64,000 bases of DNA from an uncultured Alloprevotella sp. (lineage in GTDB: Bacteria > Bacteroidota > Bacteroidia > Bacteroidales > Bacteroidaceae): the NCBI GenBank assembly GCA_944322095.1, contig CALUNU010000004.1:1-64000 (forward strand). The letters are read 5' to 3'. This document shows, piece by piece, positions 33,918 to 42,145 of the stretch (its first letter is position 1; every line of letters begins with the position of its first letter). The notes under the pieces were generated by a model. The model had not been told where the DNA came from, ran no database searches, and saw nothing but the letters and a program-made list of their open reading frames with translations. The position numbers and the translations under genes were made by a program.

Positions 33918-34754
33918 TCAGAACTTGCCCGTGAGCCCGTTGTATATCATGTTCATGGCCACGAGCAGGATGGCGCCGCAAAACATCCAGCGCAGCACCT
34001 TGACCTCCATGCGCTTCAACAAGCGGGCTCCCGTGAGGGCGCCGCCCAGCACGCCCACCATGACGGGGAAGGCGATGCCCGGCTCGATGTAGCCGCGCTG
34101 GATGTAGACGACGGCCGAGGCGCACGCCGTGACGCCTATCATGAAGTTGCTCGTCGTCGTGCTCACCTTGAAGGGCACTTTCATGATGCCGTCCATGGCG
34201 ATGACCTTGAGCACGCCGCTGCCTATGCCCAGTATGCCCGAGAGCACGCCTGCCCCCAGCATGGTGGCAAAGCCCCCGCCCACGTTGCGGAGCTGGTAGC
34301 TCTTGGTGCCGCCCGTTTTGAGGGGATAGGTGCCGTAGAGGCGCAGGCGGCGCGCGGCGGGCGAGCCCACGACGCCGTCGTGGTCGCTCTTGCGGCGCAG
34401 CTGCATGACGACGGTGAGCACGAGCACGAGGCCGTAGATGACGGCAATCGTGTTCGTTTGCAGCCAGAGGGCGGCGACGGCGCCTCCCACGGCGCCGATG
34501 GTGGTGGCTATTTCGAGAAACATGCCCAGGCGGATGTTCGTCACGCCCTCTTTGACGTAGGCACTGCCCGAGCCCGACGAAGTGGAGATGGAAGCCACGA
34601 GGGCCGCGCCGATGGCGTAGTGGAAATCGACGCCGAAAGCGAGCGTCAGCAGGGGGATGACCACCACGCCGCCGCCCAGGCCCGTGAGCGAGCCCAGCAG
34701 CCCGGCGCAATAGGCCCCGATGAGCAGGATGATGGTGAAAGTCAGAATGGTCAT
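33918..34754 (-). CDS. TauE/SafE family sulfite/organosulfur-type permease
   Basis: A 278-residue membrane protein starting MTILTFTIILLIGAYCAG. The family's two-fold pattern is clear: GLLGSLTGLGGGVVVIPLL in the first half and LGAGVLSGILGIGSGVLKV in the second, each a Gly-rich half-helix. About eight membrane segments. Members export sulfite, sulfoacetate or related anions, but most have no known substrate. Paired with DUF1634 in an operon. Confidence 0.87.
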   Translation of the reverse strand: MTILTFTIILLIGAYCAGLLGSLTGLGGGVVVIPLLTLAFGVDFHYAIGAALVASISTSSGSGSAYVKEGVTNIRLGMFLEIATTIGAVGGAVAALWLQTNTIAVIYGLVLVLTVVMQLRRKSDHDGVVGSPAARRLRLYGTYPLKTGGTKSYQLRNVGGGFATMLGAGVLSGILGIGSGVLKVIAMDGIMKVPFKVSTTTSNFMIGVTACASAVVYIQRGYIEPGIAFPVMVGVLGGALTGARLLKRMEVKVLRWMFCGAILLVAMNMIYNGLTGKF

Positions 34755-34780
34755 AGGCTGTAAACTTTGCTTGACGGGTG

Positions 34781-34788
34781 CAAAAGTA
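34781..34788 (-). promoter_or_regulatory. Promoter -7 box for the TauE-DUF1634 operon
   Basis: Minus-strand TACTTTTG 27 bp upstream of the TauE ATG. Confidence 0.55.
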
Positions 34789-34794
34789 GCAATG

Positions 34795-34829
34795 CAATTG
34801 ATAATTGACAATTGATAATTGACAATTTT
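34795..34829. repeat. 14-bp tandem repeat CAATTGATAATTGA
   Basis: Two and a half perfect copies. The AT-rich unit is itself palindromic in part and lies immediately upstream of the TauE promoter box. Confidence 0.85.
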
Positions 34830-35351
34830 CTTGCGCCCGTGGTTGGCGGGGGCGTTTTTCGCGCGCGTATATATATAAGGTGTGGGGGTAGGGGGCATGC
34901 AGCGAGGCCAGCGCCCCCAAGGGGGGCGAACTATTCTATAACCGCGGGTAAGCGCAGCGCGCCCGCGGTTGGCGGGGGGCGTTTTTCGCGCGCGTATATA
35001 TATAAGGTGTGGGGGTAGGGGGCATGCAGCGAGGCCAGCGCCCCCAAGGGGGGCGAACTATTCTATAACCGCGGGTAAGCGCAGCGCGCCCGCGGAAAGT
35101 CGACGCATATATATGTTGGCCCCAAGGGGGGCCAACCGCCGCGAGAAAACATCACGCACACCCCATGTCTCGCAAACGCCATGCGTCGTGCCTCGCGGGC
35201 GTTCGACCCCCTTGGGGCCGAAGTGGAGAGGGGAGCCCTGTCCGCGGGCGCGCTTCGCTTACCCGCGGTTATAGAGTAGTTCGACCGCTTTGCGGCCGCT
35301 TGCCTCGCGGAGTGCTGGCTGTCTCCATCCGCATGGGATGTCCGCCACCTG

Positions 35352-35373
35352 GAGGCGCGATGAATCGCGTCTC
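35352..35373. repeat. Short hairpin repeat, copy 3
   Basis: GAGGCGCGAT GA ATCGCGTCTC. Here it is part of a longer imperfect palindrome with outer arms GGATGTCCGC and GCGGACATCC. Confidence 0.75.
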
Positions 35374-35604
35374 TACGCAGCGGACATCCAGCCTCGCTGC
35401 TATGTGCCGCGCCCTCGTGCGGCCATGCTTGCGCAGGGGCGATTTTCCCCCGTAACCGACCCCCTTGGGGCCGAAGTGGAGAGGGGAGCCCTGTCCGCGG
35501 GCGCGCTTCGCTTACACGCGGTTATAGAGTAGTTCGACCGCTTTGCGGCCGCATGCCTCGCGGAGTGCTGGCTGTCTCCATCCGCATGGGATGTCCGCCA
35601 CCTA

Positions 35605-35626
35605 GAGGCGCGATGAATCGCGTCTC
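35605..35626. repeat. Short hairpin repeat, copy 4
   Basis: Same as copy 3, carried in the second 253-bp unit of array 4. Confidence 0.75.
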
Positions 35627-35845
35627 TACGCAGCGGACATCCAGCCTCGCTGCTATGTGCCGCGCCCTCGTGCGGCCATGCTTGCACAGGGGTGATTTTC
35701 CCCCGTAACCGGACTGTGAAGGGCTCAGGAGTTGGCTGTTTGGAGAGAGATGTTTCGCGGCTCCGTTTGGCGCGAAAATGGGAAACGTCAGGGTATGAGG
35801 CGGTTAGCTTCGGAGGGGCGTGCGCGAGGTGCGCGATTGGGCGTT

Positions 35846-36022
35846 TTTCGCCACTATATGGCACAAAATCGGTGGGATGTTTGCCCTGGAGAGTGCCCAT
35901 GGAACGAAAAAAGCATCCCATGGATCGGCCGATCCATGGGATGTTGTGGCGGAGGGGTGGGATGGATGCCCCGTATGCCCCTCTTCGAACGCTGGAAGGA
36001 GCGCGGAGGCATGTCGCAATTT
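35846..36022 (+). repeat. Dispersed intergenic element, diverged copy C
   Basis: CGCCACTATATGGCAC at 35850 matches the internal block of copies A and B, and a perfect 30-bp palindrome lies at 35914-35943. The T-rich left end and the GTCCGCTTTAACG right end of the full copies are not recognisable, so this is a partial or diverged relative. It lies 50 bp before the S41 protease stop. Confidence 0.6.
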
Positions 36023-36073
36023 TTTGGAAAATTGGTGCTTCGGCGCGGGGTGCGGCGGCGGGTGGCGGGGCGG

Positions 36074-37645
36074 CTATTTTTCGAGCTCGCGCAGGGCCGC
36101 GGCCACGATGTCGCTGCGGGTGTTGATGATTTGGAAATATTCGGAGCGGTCCCACACGTCGTAGGCCACGAGGGCTTTGAGCGTGAAGCGCAGGTCGGGC
36201 AGGGTGGCGGCGAGCTCGGCGGAGTCTTTGGGCACTACTTTCTTTTCGCGGGCCTCGGCGATGACCTTGTCGACGAGCGACTGGGGCACTTCGTAGCTCT
36301 CGACGAAGCGCGAGAACTTGCGGTAGGTGCGCTTGAGCTCGTCGCGGCGGCCGTCGACGTATTGCAGCACGGCGTTGTTCATCGTGTTGAGGCGGCGCAG
36401 GGCGGTGAAGTAGGCGGTGTAGCGCGTGGTGTCGAGGGGAACGAAGATGTCGGGCATGATGCCTCCGCCGCCGTAGACGGTGCGTCCCTTGACGAGCGTC
36501 TTGTAGACCTTGGACGAGTCGAGCCGCACGCTGTCGATCGAGGTGAGCTCGCCGTGGTTGTAGCGGTTGTTCATGTCCTGGTCGTAGTCGGTGCGGTCGC
36601 CCTTGACGTAGGGCTTCTGAATGCAGCGGCCCGAGGGGGTGTAGTAGTGCGACACGGTGAGGCGTATCATCGAGCCGTCGGGCAGGGGCAGGGGGCGCTG
36701 CACGAGGCCCTTGCCAAAGGTGCGTCGGCCCACGATGATGCCGCGGTCGTGGTCTTGGATGGCGCCGCTGACGATTTCGGCGGCCGAGGCGGTAAACTCG
36801 TCGACGAGCACGACGACGCGGCCCTTGCCAAAGGTGCCGCCGCCCTTGGCCTTGTAGGTCTGCTGGCGGCCGTTGCGGTCCATGGTGTAGACGATGAGGT
36901 CGCCGCGGTTGAGAAACTCGCCGGCCACGTCGACGGCGGCGCCCAGATAGCCTCCGCCGTTGAGCTCGAGGTCGAGGATGAGGTCGCGCATGCCGGCCTT
37001 GCGCAGCGTCTTGAGCTCGCGGCGGAGCTCGTCGGCCGTGGTGGCGCCGAAGCGGTCGAGGTGGACGTAGCCCACGGTGGGGGTTATCATGTAGGAGGCG
37101 TCGAGCGTGTTCATGGGTATCTTGTCGCGCACGACGGTGAAGCGCAAGCTGCCCTCGACGCCGTGGCGCACGACGCCGAGCTCAACGCGCGTGCCGCGGG
37201 GGCCGCGCAGCTTCTTCATGATGCTGTCGCGGCTCATCTTGACGCCGGCGATGGGCAGGCCGTCGACGCTCACGATGCGGTCGCCGGCGCGGATGCCCAC
37301 GCGCTCGCTGGGCCCCTTGGCCACGGGCTGGATGACGACGACCGTGTCGTCGAGCATGTTGAAGGAGATGCCGATGCCGTCGAAGTTGCCTTCGAGGGGC
37401 TCGTTGAGCTCGCGCGTCTCTTCGGGCGTGCTGTAGGCCGAGTGGGGGTCGAGGTTCTTGAGCATGCCGCGGATGGCGCTCTCGACGAGCTTCGTCTGGT
37501 CGACGGTGTCGACGTAGAGGGTGGCGATGGCCATTTCGGCCATTTGCAGTTTGCGCAGCTGGGCGATGTCGATGTCGTCGTCGCGCTGGGCGGTGGCCGT
37601 GAGCGTGAGGCAGAGGGCCAGGGCCATGAGGAGGTAACGTTTCAT
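36074..37645 (-). CDS. S41 family carboxyl-terminal processing protease (CtpA/Prc-like)
   Basis: Periplasmic serine protease of the Ctp type. The 523-residue protein has a signal peptide MKRYLLMALALCLTLTATAQ, an N-terminal helical region with GMLKNLDPHSAY, a PDZ domain (about 90-165, GIGISF, GPSERVGIRAGDRIVSVDG) and a peptidase core. The core has the nucleophile Ser near 285 in DEFTASAAEIVSGA and the general-base Lys in RRTFGKG, so the Ser/Lys dyad is intact. A C-terminal helical extension follows (YRKFSRFVESYEVPQSLVDKV). Alone between repeat copy C and a terminator. Confidence 0.93.
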   Translation of the reverse strand: MKRYLLMALALCLTLTATAQRDDDIDIAQLRKLQMAEMAIATLYVDTVDQTKLVESAIRGMLKNLDPHSAYSTPEETRELNEPLEGNFDGIGISFNMLDDTVVVIQPVAKGPSERVGIRAGDRIVSVDGLPIAGVKMSRDSIMKKLRGPRGTRVELGVVRHGVEGSLRFTVVRDKIPMNTLDASYMITPTVGYVHLDRFGATTADELRRELKTLRKAGMRDLILDLELNGGGYLGAAVDVAGEFLNRGDLIVYTMDRNGRQQTYKAKGGGTFGKGRVVVLVDEFTASAAEIVSGAIQDHDRGIIVGRRTFGKGLVQRPLPLPDGSMIRLTVSHYYTPSGRCIQKPYVKGDRTDYDQDMNNRYNHGELTSIDSVRLDSSKVYKTLVKGRTVYGGGGIMPDIFVPLDTTRYTAYFTALRRLNTMNNAVLQYVDGRRDELKRTYRKFSRFVESYEVPQSLVDKVIAEAREKKVVPKDSAELAATLPDLRFTLKALVAYDVWDRSEYFQIINTRSDIVAAALRELEK

Positions 37646-37733
37646 GTGGGCGGTTGTTGTGGTTTACGGGTGTGGGATGGTTGTGCCGGCGGCGCGCTGA
37701 GGCATTGCCGCGGGCAGTGCGGGCATAAAGCGA

Positions 37734-37764
37734 CGCCCCGGCGACGTGGCGCGGCGCCGGGGCG
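37734..37764 (-). terminator. Terminator between the PH-domain gene and the S41 protease
   Basis: Arms CGCCCCGGCG and CGCCGGGGCG, 67 bp past the PH-domain gene stop. Confidence 0.5.
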
Positions 37765-37830
37765 AGGGGCCCGCCGGGCAGGGCCGCCGGGGGCGGGCCG
37801 GCTGCCGCAGGGGGCGCAGGGGCGCGGGCG

Positions 37831-38205
37831 TCAGAGCACGTAGCGCGCCAGCACCTGCTGTATCTCGCTGATGTTGACGTCGCGGCCGAGCTTTTGCGCC
37901 AGCGGTTCGGCGCAGCCGCGTATCCAGAGCTTCATGTCGCAGTCCATGTCGAACGTGCCGGCCGTTTCGACCGAGAAGCGCTCGACGGAGCGGTAGGGCA
38001 CCGACATGTATTCGCGCTTCTTGCCCGTGACGCCCTGCACGTCCTGGATGATGAGGCGCTTGTTGGTGAATATCCACTTGTCGCGCAGGAGCTTGTAGGC
38101 CTTTTCGATGCGTTCGTCGGCGCAGAGCAACGGGCCGAACTCTTGCTGTAAGGCTTCGGGCTGCATTTCGGAGGCATTCCCGAAGAGGGTGTTGATGAGT
38201 CCCAT
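37831..38205 (-). CDS. Bacterial PH-domain protein (bPH-type)
   Basis: A 124-residue soluble protein matching the single bacterial pleckstrin-homology-like domain family. Visible traits are ADERIEKAYKLLRDKWIFTNKRLIIQD (strand-loop with TNKRLI), KKREYMSVPYRSVERFSVET (the canonical YxSVPYxSI-like motif) and a C-terminal helix. The biochemical role of these proteins is not established. Divergent from the methyltransferase gene. Confidence 0.83.
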   Translation of the reverse strand: MGLINTLFGNASEMQPEALQQEFGPLLCADERIEKAYKLLRDKWIFTNKRLIIQDVQGVTGKKREYMSVPYRSVERFSVETAGTFDMDCDMKLWIRGCAEPLAQKLGRDVNISEIQQVLARYVL

Positions 38206-38414
38206 AGTGTTTCTCGTGCTGAAAATCTGTATTGCCCCGCGAATATAGCCATTTTACGGCATATCAGGGCCGTTTGCAGGGAGGTATATCCGTTTTCGCC
38301 AAAAAAATGATATCTTCGCAGCGATAACGGCGGAGAACGGTGCCGACCAATTTTCAGCAGAAGCGCCGGCACGATTGCTCCGTCGGCCAGCCGATTTTTA
38401 TTTATAGCAGGGAT

Positions 38415-39368
38415 ATGCCGATAAAGAGGAACATGAAAGAGAGCCGCGAGCTTTTCGTAGAGGAATATGCGGGGCGGCTCTATCCGAACGTCAGCGAGGG
38501 CCTGTTTTATGAGAACGACGCGGGCCGCCTTTTGCTGGGCGACTGCATGGATGTGATGCAGTCGCTCGAAGAGGGGTCGGTGGATATGATTTTCGCGGAC
38601 CCTCCTTATAATATAGGGAAAAGCAGGGACTGGGATTGCTGGTCGAGCATGGAAGAGTATATCGAATGGACGGAACGATGGGTGAGAGCCGCGTCGAGAA
38701 TACTGAAACCCGACGGAACCATGTATGTCTGCGGCTTTTCAGAGATCATTGCTTTGTGTCAGGCGCCAGCCATGAAATATTTCGCCTCGTGCAAATGGAC
38801 GATATGGTCGTACAGGAACAAGGCGAACCTGTCGAACGACTGGGGACGAAGCCACGAAGCCATTCTTTGCTTTAGAAAAGGAAAACGTTTTACGTTCAAC
38901 GTCGACGATGTGCGCGTGCCCTACAACGCGCATACCATGAAGTATCCGCAAAGGACGCAGGGAGAGACCAGCCAGTATGCCCGCGAGGGGAGGCAGGGGC
39001 GTGCGTGGCAGCCCAACCCCAAGGGGGCAAAGCCGCGGGACGTGATAGACCTGCCGACAACGTGCAACGGCATGAACGAAAAGACCGACCACCCGACGCA
39101 GAAGCCCGAGGAACTGGTGAGAAAGTATATACTGGCATCGTCGAACGAGGGAGATCTTGTTTTCGACCCGTTTTGCGGGTCGGGGACGACGGCCGTCTGC
39201 TGCGAGGAGCTGAACCGCAAGTTTATAGCCTGCGACATCTGCAAGGAGTATCTGCAATGGGCCGTGAACCGCCTGGAACGGGTGACGCACAAGTCGGCCG
39301 ATTACTGGGTATGTCTCGACCGCGAAAACACGAAACGCCGGGAGGGCATCCGAACAGCAGCGCACTGA
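38415..39368 (+). CDS. Type II DNA adenine/cytosine-N4 methyltransferase, beta-class
   Basis: Modification enzyme of a restriction-modification system. Motif IV ADPPYN lies near residue 60, followed by the target-recognition region, and the AdoMet-binding motif DPFCGSGTT near 260. This IV-TRD-I order defines the beta class of amino-methyltransferases. C-terminal THKSADYW follows the last motif. Two ATG starts are plausible: 38415 (MPIKRN, preceded by AGCAGGGAT) and 38433 (MKESRE, preceded by AAAGAGGAAC). The target sequence cannot be read. The matching nuclease gene begins 21 bp downstream. Confidence 0.92.
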   Translation: MPIKRNMKESRELFVEEYAGRLYPNVSEGLFYENDAGRLLLGDCMDVMQSLEEGSVDMIFADPPYNIGKSRDWDCWSSMEEYIEWTERWVRAASRILKPDGTMYVCGFSEIIALCQAPAMKYFASCKWTIWSYRNKANLSNDWGRSHEAILCFRKGKRFTFNVDDVRVPYNAHTMKYPQRTQGETSQYAREGRQGRAWQPNPKGAKPRDVIDLPTTCNGMNEKTDHPTQKPEELVRKYILASSNEGDLVFDPFCGSGTTAVCCEELNRKFIACDICKEYLQWAVNRLERVTHKSADYWVCLDRENTKRREGIRTAAH

Positions 39369-39389
39369 GGCTAACAAATGTGAGCGATT

Positions 39390-40291
39390 ATGACGAGAAT
39401 AGCAGATTTGTATGAAATGGCGAGGGACAAAAAGCGTTTTACCGACCTGAATGCTTACATCGACTTCGCCCGAAGATTTATTGACTTCGTGGTGGAACCG
39501 GTCAATGTATCGGCGGTAATCACGTCGGTCAACGAGCATTGCTACAAGTTTATCCAATACAAGGAAGACGCGGGCTATCATATCACGCGGCCCATCAATG
39601 CCGACCTGTTTATGACGCAGGGAGAAAAGCTGACGGAGCTGACGGCTTTTCTGGCCCGTGGGAGAGGCATTGCTGAACTTGCGGCCGACGACCGAGTTTT
39701 GCTGAATAAAATAGTGTATACGTTGCAGCAGTCGGTGGGATGTGCGCTCGATGCGTTGCCGGCGGGCGCGGCCAACGCGGCACGGAAGGTGAACGGCGAT
39801 CTTTTCGAGCGGCTGATGTTGCTGGTGTTTCGTGCTTTGAAGTTTGACGTGGGGAGCGTAGTTGAAAGGGTGAGAGATATCCCCGGCGCGACGTTGACGT
39901 ATCAGCACGATTTGGCCTTTAAGGTGCGGGGCGAACTGAGATTGGTCGGCTCCGTAAAGACGTCGAGCAAGGATCGTATCGACAAAGTGTTTATGGATAA
40001 GCTGTTTTACAACAGAATAAGGCGGGTCGACATTCCTCATTTTGCTGTTTTCCTGAATGACGTCCAGCGGAAAAAACGAAGGACGAGCGGCGGGGCTTTG
40101 GCGTGAGCCAGACTTTTATGCAAGGCCACTTCAAAGCATATAGCCTTGCGATGACGCCGTTGGATGGTGTCTACTATTGCGACTTGCGACCGGTCATGCA
40201 GACCGACCCATTCCTGAAAAGAGAAATCAAACGCTTGGATCAGTTGATTTGTGAGGACATCTGGCAGCTGATAGAAGCCAAGGCACGATAA
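39390..40291 (+). pseudogene. Type II restriction endonuclease, frameshifted in a poly-A run
   Basis: The frame from 39390 encodes 238 residues starting MTRIADLYEMARDKKRF and stopping at 40106. The frame one base behind continues to 40291. If the ribosome is moved back one base at the six-A run 40071-40076, the product reads DVQRKKTKDERRGFGVSQTF and on through HFKAYSLAMTPLDGVYYCD and IKRLDQLICEDIWQL. This is coherent protein, whereas the original frame ends in the low-quality tail RRTSGGALA. The simplest reading is a one-base loss from an A7 tract giving a truncated nuclease of the adjacent R-M pair. Sequencing error, phase variation and ribosomal slippage are alternatives. The nuclease assignment rests on position next to the methylase and the VSQTF...GHFKAY...PLDGVYY pattern; no catalytic motif was assigned with confidence. 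Confidence 0.75.
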
Positions 40292-40349
40292 AAAGGCTCG
40301 CTGAAAACGTGCGGAAGCGTGTTCCACGCATTTTCAGCGAGCCTTTTTT
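40291..40349. terminator. Bidirectional terminator between the R-M system and yqeY
   Basis: Arms AAAAGGCTCGCTGAAAA and TTTTCAGCGAGCCTTTTTT flank an inner hairpin. Poly-A and poly-T edges serve both convergent genes. Confidence 0.85.
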
Positions 40350-40370
40350 GGTGGGCGCGGGAGGGGCGCG

Positions 40371-40820
40371 TCAGGCCAGGAGGCGCTTGACGGCTTCGCT
40401 CAGGGCTTTGCCGTCGGCGCGGCCGGCCAGACGTTTCGAGGCGGTGCCCATGACGCGGCCCATGTCCTTCATGCCCGTGGCGCCCGTTTCGGCTATGATG
40501 TCGCGCACGGCGGCTTCGAGCTCCTCGGGCGTGAGGGGCTGGGGCAGGTAGGCCTCGACGACGGCCACCTGGGCCAGTTCTTCCTCGGCCAGGTCGGGGC
40601 GGTTCTGGGCGGTGTAGAGGGCGGCGGTGTCGCGTCCCTGCTTGGCCATCTTGGCCAGTATTTTCAGGGCGTCGGCGTCGGCGAGGGTGTCGGCGGCTCC
40701 GGGGGCCGTCTTGGCCTCGATGAAGTATTTTTTGATGTTGCGCAGCGCTTCCAGGCGTACTTTGTCCTTGGCCTTCATGGCTGCGATGATGTCTTTGCTG
40801 ACGGTTTCGAAAAGATCCAT
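40371..40820 (-). CDS. GatB/YqeY domain-containing protein
   Basis: A 149-residue cytosolic protein that is almost wholly the YqeY helical domain: MDLFETVSKDIIAAMKAKDKVRLEALRNI, KQGRDTAALY, AQNRPDLAEEELAQVAVVEAYLP and the closing TGATGMKDMGRVMGT with GRADGKAL. The domain occurs at the end of the GatB subunit of Glu/Asp-tRNA amidotransferase and is thought to contact tRNA; the stand-alone protein has no proven role. It starts 12 bp after the second ftsZ and is likely co-transcribed. Confidence 0.92.
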   Translation of the reverse strand: MDLFETVSKDIIAAMKAKDKVRLEALRNIKKYFIEAKTAPGAADTLADADALKILAKMAKQGRDTAALYTAQNRPDLAEEELAQVAVVEAYLPQPLTPEELEAAVRDIIAETGATGMKDMGRVMGTASKRLAGRADGKALSEAVKRLLA

Positions 40821-40832
40821 AGGGTTGGTTTT

Positions 40833-42122
40833 TTATTCAGAGTCGTTTTGCGTGATGTCGAAGGTGATGGTGTGCGGGGTATCGGCGCTGTTGGCGGGCG
40901 TGGCGTGCATCATCTGTTCGAGGCTGCGCAGGTCGGCGATGCGTCGCCGCGCGGTGGGCGTGTTTGCGATGCGGCTGACGAAGCTGTCGTTGTCGAGGTT
41001 GTCGAGGTCGATGAGGCATACGTTGTAGTGGCGGCGGCGCTGCCCGAGGTCCTTGCCGTAGATGTCTTCCATGCGCTGTTCGCGGTCGGGGTCGACGGGG
41101 GGTATGAGCTCGTCGGGGCTTTGCTCGCGCCCCTTGACGTGGAAGCCCGAGGCCAGGATGGTCACCTTGATGCTATTGCCCAGCGAGGGGTCGGTGGCGA
41201 TGCCATATTTCGTTTCGACGTCGCGGTTGAAGTGGCTCATGAACTCGTCGATTTCGTCGAGCTCCTCCATCATGATCTGGCTGCCCTCCTGGCCGCTGTG
41301 CCAGACGGAGAGGAGCAGGTGCTTCGAGTGGTAGACGTCGTTGTCGTTGAGCAGGGGCGAGTTGAGCGCCTCGCGGATGGCGCGCATCATGCGGCCCGTG
41401 CCTTCGGCTGTGGCCGAGGAGATGATGGCCACGCCGCTGTCGCGCAGCGTGGTCTCGACGTCGCGGAAATCGAGGTTCATGCGTCCGTGCATCGTAATGA
41501 TGTCTACGATGCTTCGCACGGCCACTGAGAGCGTGTCGTCGGCGCGGGCGAAGGCATCGGTGAGCGATAGGTCGTGGTAGACGTGGCGCAGGCGCTCGTT
41601 GTTGATGACGAGCAGGGCGTCGACCTCGGCGGCCAGGGCCTCGACGCCATCGAGAGCCTTGTCGATGCGCACGCGGCCTTCGAAGAGGAAGGGGATGGTG
41701 ACGATGCCCACGGTGAGGATGCCCTTGGCGCGTGCTTCGTGGGCTATGACGGGGCAGGCGCCCGTGCCCGTGCCACCGCCCATGCCAGCGGTGATGAATA
41801 TCATCTTTGTGCGCTCGTCGAGCGCCTCGCGTATGGCGTCGAGGCTTTCAAGGGCGTAGGCCCTTCCCTTTTCGGGGTTGCCCCCGGCACCCAGGCCCGA
41901 GCCCAGTTGGAGACGGGTGGGCACGGGCGAGTCGTCGAGCGCCTTCCGGTCGGTGTTGCTCACGAGGAAATGGACGTCGTGGAGGCCCTGGCGGTACATG
42001 TGGCCCACGGCGTTGTCGCCGCCGCCGCCCACGCCGATGACCTTGATGATGGCGGGGGCGTTGAGCGTGGCGGAGAGGTCGACGAGCAGGGGCTCGGCCT
42101 GCGGAGTGGCGGGTGTGGGCAT
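40833..42122 (-). CDS. FtsZ-family GTPase, second tandem copy (FtsZ2)
   Basis: A 429-residue FtsZ homologue directly downstream of a canonical ftsZ. The GTP-binding elements are intact: KVIGVGGGGDNAVGHMY, the tubulin signature GMGGGTGTGACP, IPFLFEGR and the T7 loop NLDFRDV. It shares with its neighbour a C-terminal module (YNVCLIDLDNLDND...SRIAN) absent from classical FtsZ. It differs in GLGAGGNPEKGRAY, in a charged acidic end and in lacking a DIPxFLR-type C-terminal peptide. Gap to the upstream ftsZ is 23 bp. This looks like an ancient gene duplication rather than a recent one, since many positions differ. Confidence 0.88.
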   Translation of the reverse strand: MPTPATPQAEPLLVDLSATLNAPAIIKVIGVGGGGDNAVGHMYRQGLHDVHFLVSNTDRKALDDSPVPTRLQLGSGLGAGGNPEKGRAYALESLDAIREALDERTKMIFITAGMGGGTGTGACPVIAHEARAKGILTVGIVTIPFLFEGRVRIDKALDGVEALAAEVDALLVINNERLRHVYHDLSLTDAFARADDTLSVAVRSIVDIITMHGRMNLDFRDVETTLRDSGVAIISSATAEGTGRMMRAIREALNSPLLNDNDVYHSKHLLLSVWHSGQEGSQIMMEELDEIDEFMSHFNRDVETKYGIATDPSLGNSIKVTILASGFHVKGREQSPDELIPPVDPDREQRMEDIYGKDLGQRRRHYNVCLIDLDNLDNDSFVSRIANTPTARRRIADLRSLEQMMHATPANSADTPHTITFDITQNDSE

Positions 42123-42145
42123 GGCGGATGAGGGTTGGGTGAATG

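Larger units (their letters stand above)
34841..35710. repeat. Hairpin array 4
   Basis: The first part is a 126-bp unit in tandem (starting at about 34841 and 34967) with GCGCGCGTATATATATAAGG and an inverted three-hairpin module. The second part is a 253-bp unit in tandem (starting about 35205 and 35458). It has the direct module GACCCCCTTGGGG ... CCGCGG ... ACCCGCGGTTATAGAGTAG (the second copy reads ACACGCGG) and a GACCGC.TTGCGGCC hairpin. Each 253-bp unit also holds a copy of the GAGGCGCGAT/ATCGCGTCTC hairpin. No credible gene. Confidence 0.9.

Noticed and set aside
32424-34754. Integrative element or prophage around the recombinase
   Set aside because: No structural, replication or transfer genes and no tRNA or direct-repeat attachment sites are present; the neighbours are DUF1634 and TauE.
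34841-34980. Alternating GCGCGCGTATATATATA tract as a promoter
   Set aside because: It recurs within a tandem repeat, is not placed ahead of a gene and does not fit the TAnnTTTG box used elsewhere.
40068-40106. Programmed -1 ribosomal frameshifting in the restriction gene
   Set aside because: The zero-frame codons CGG AAA AAA CGA do not form a standard X XXY YYZ slippery heptamer and no downstream pseudoknot was evident. A one-base indel is simpler.
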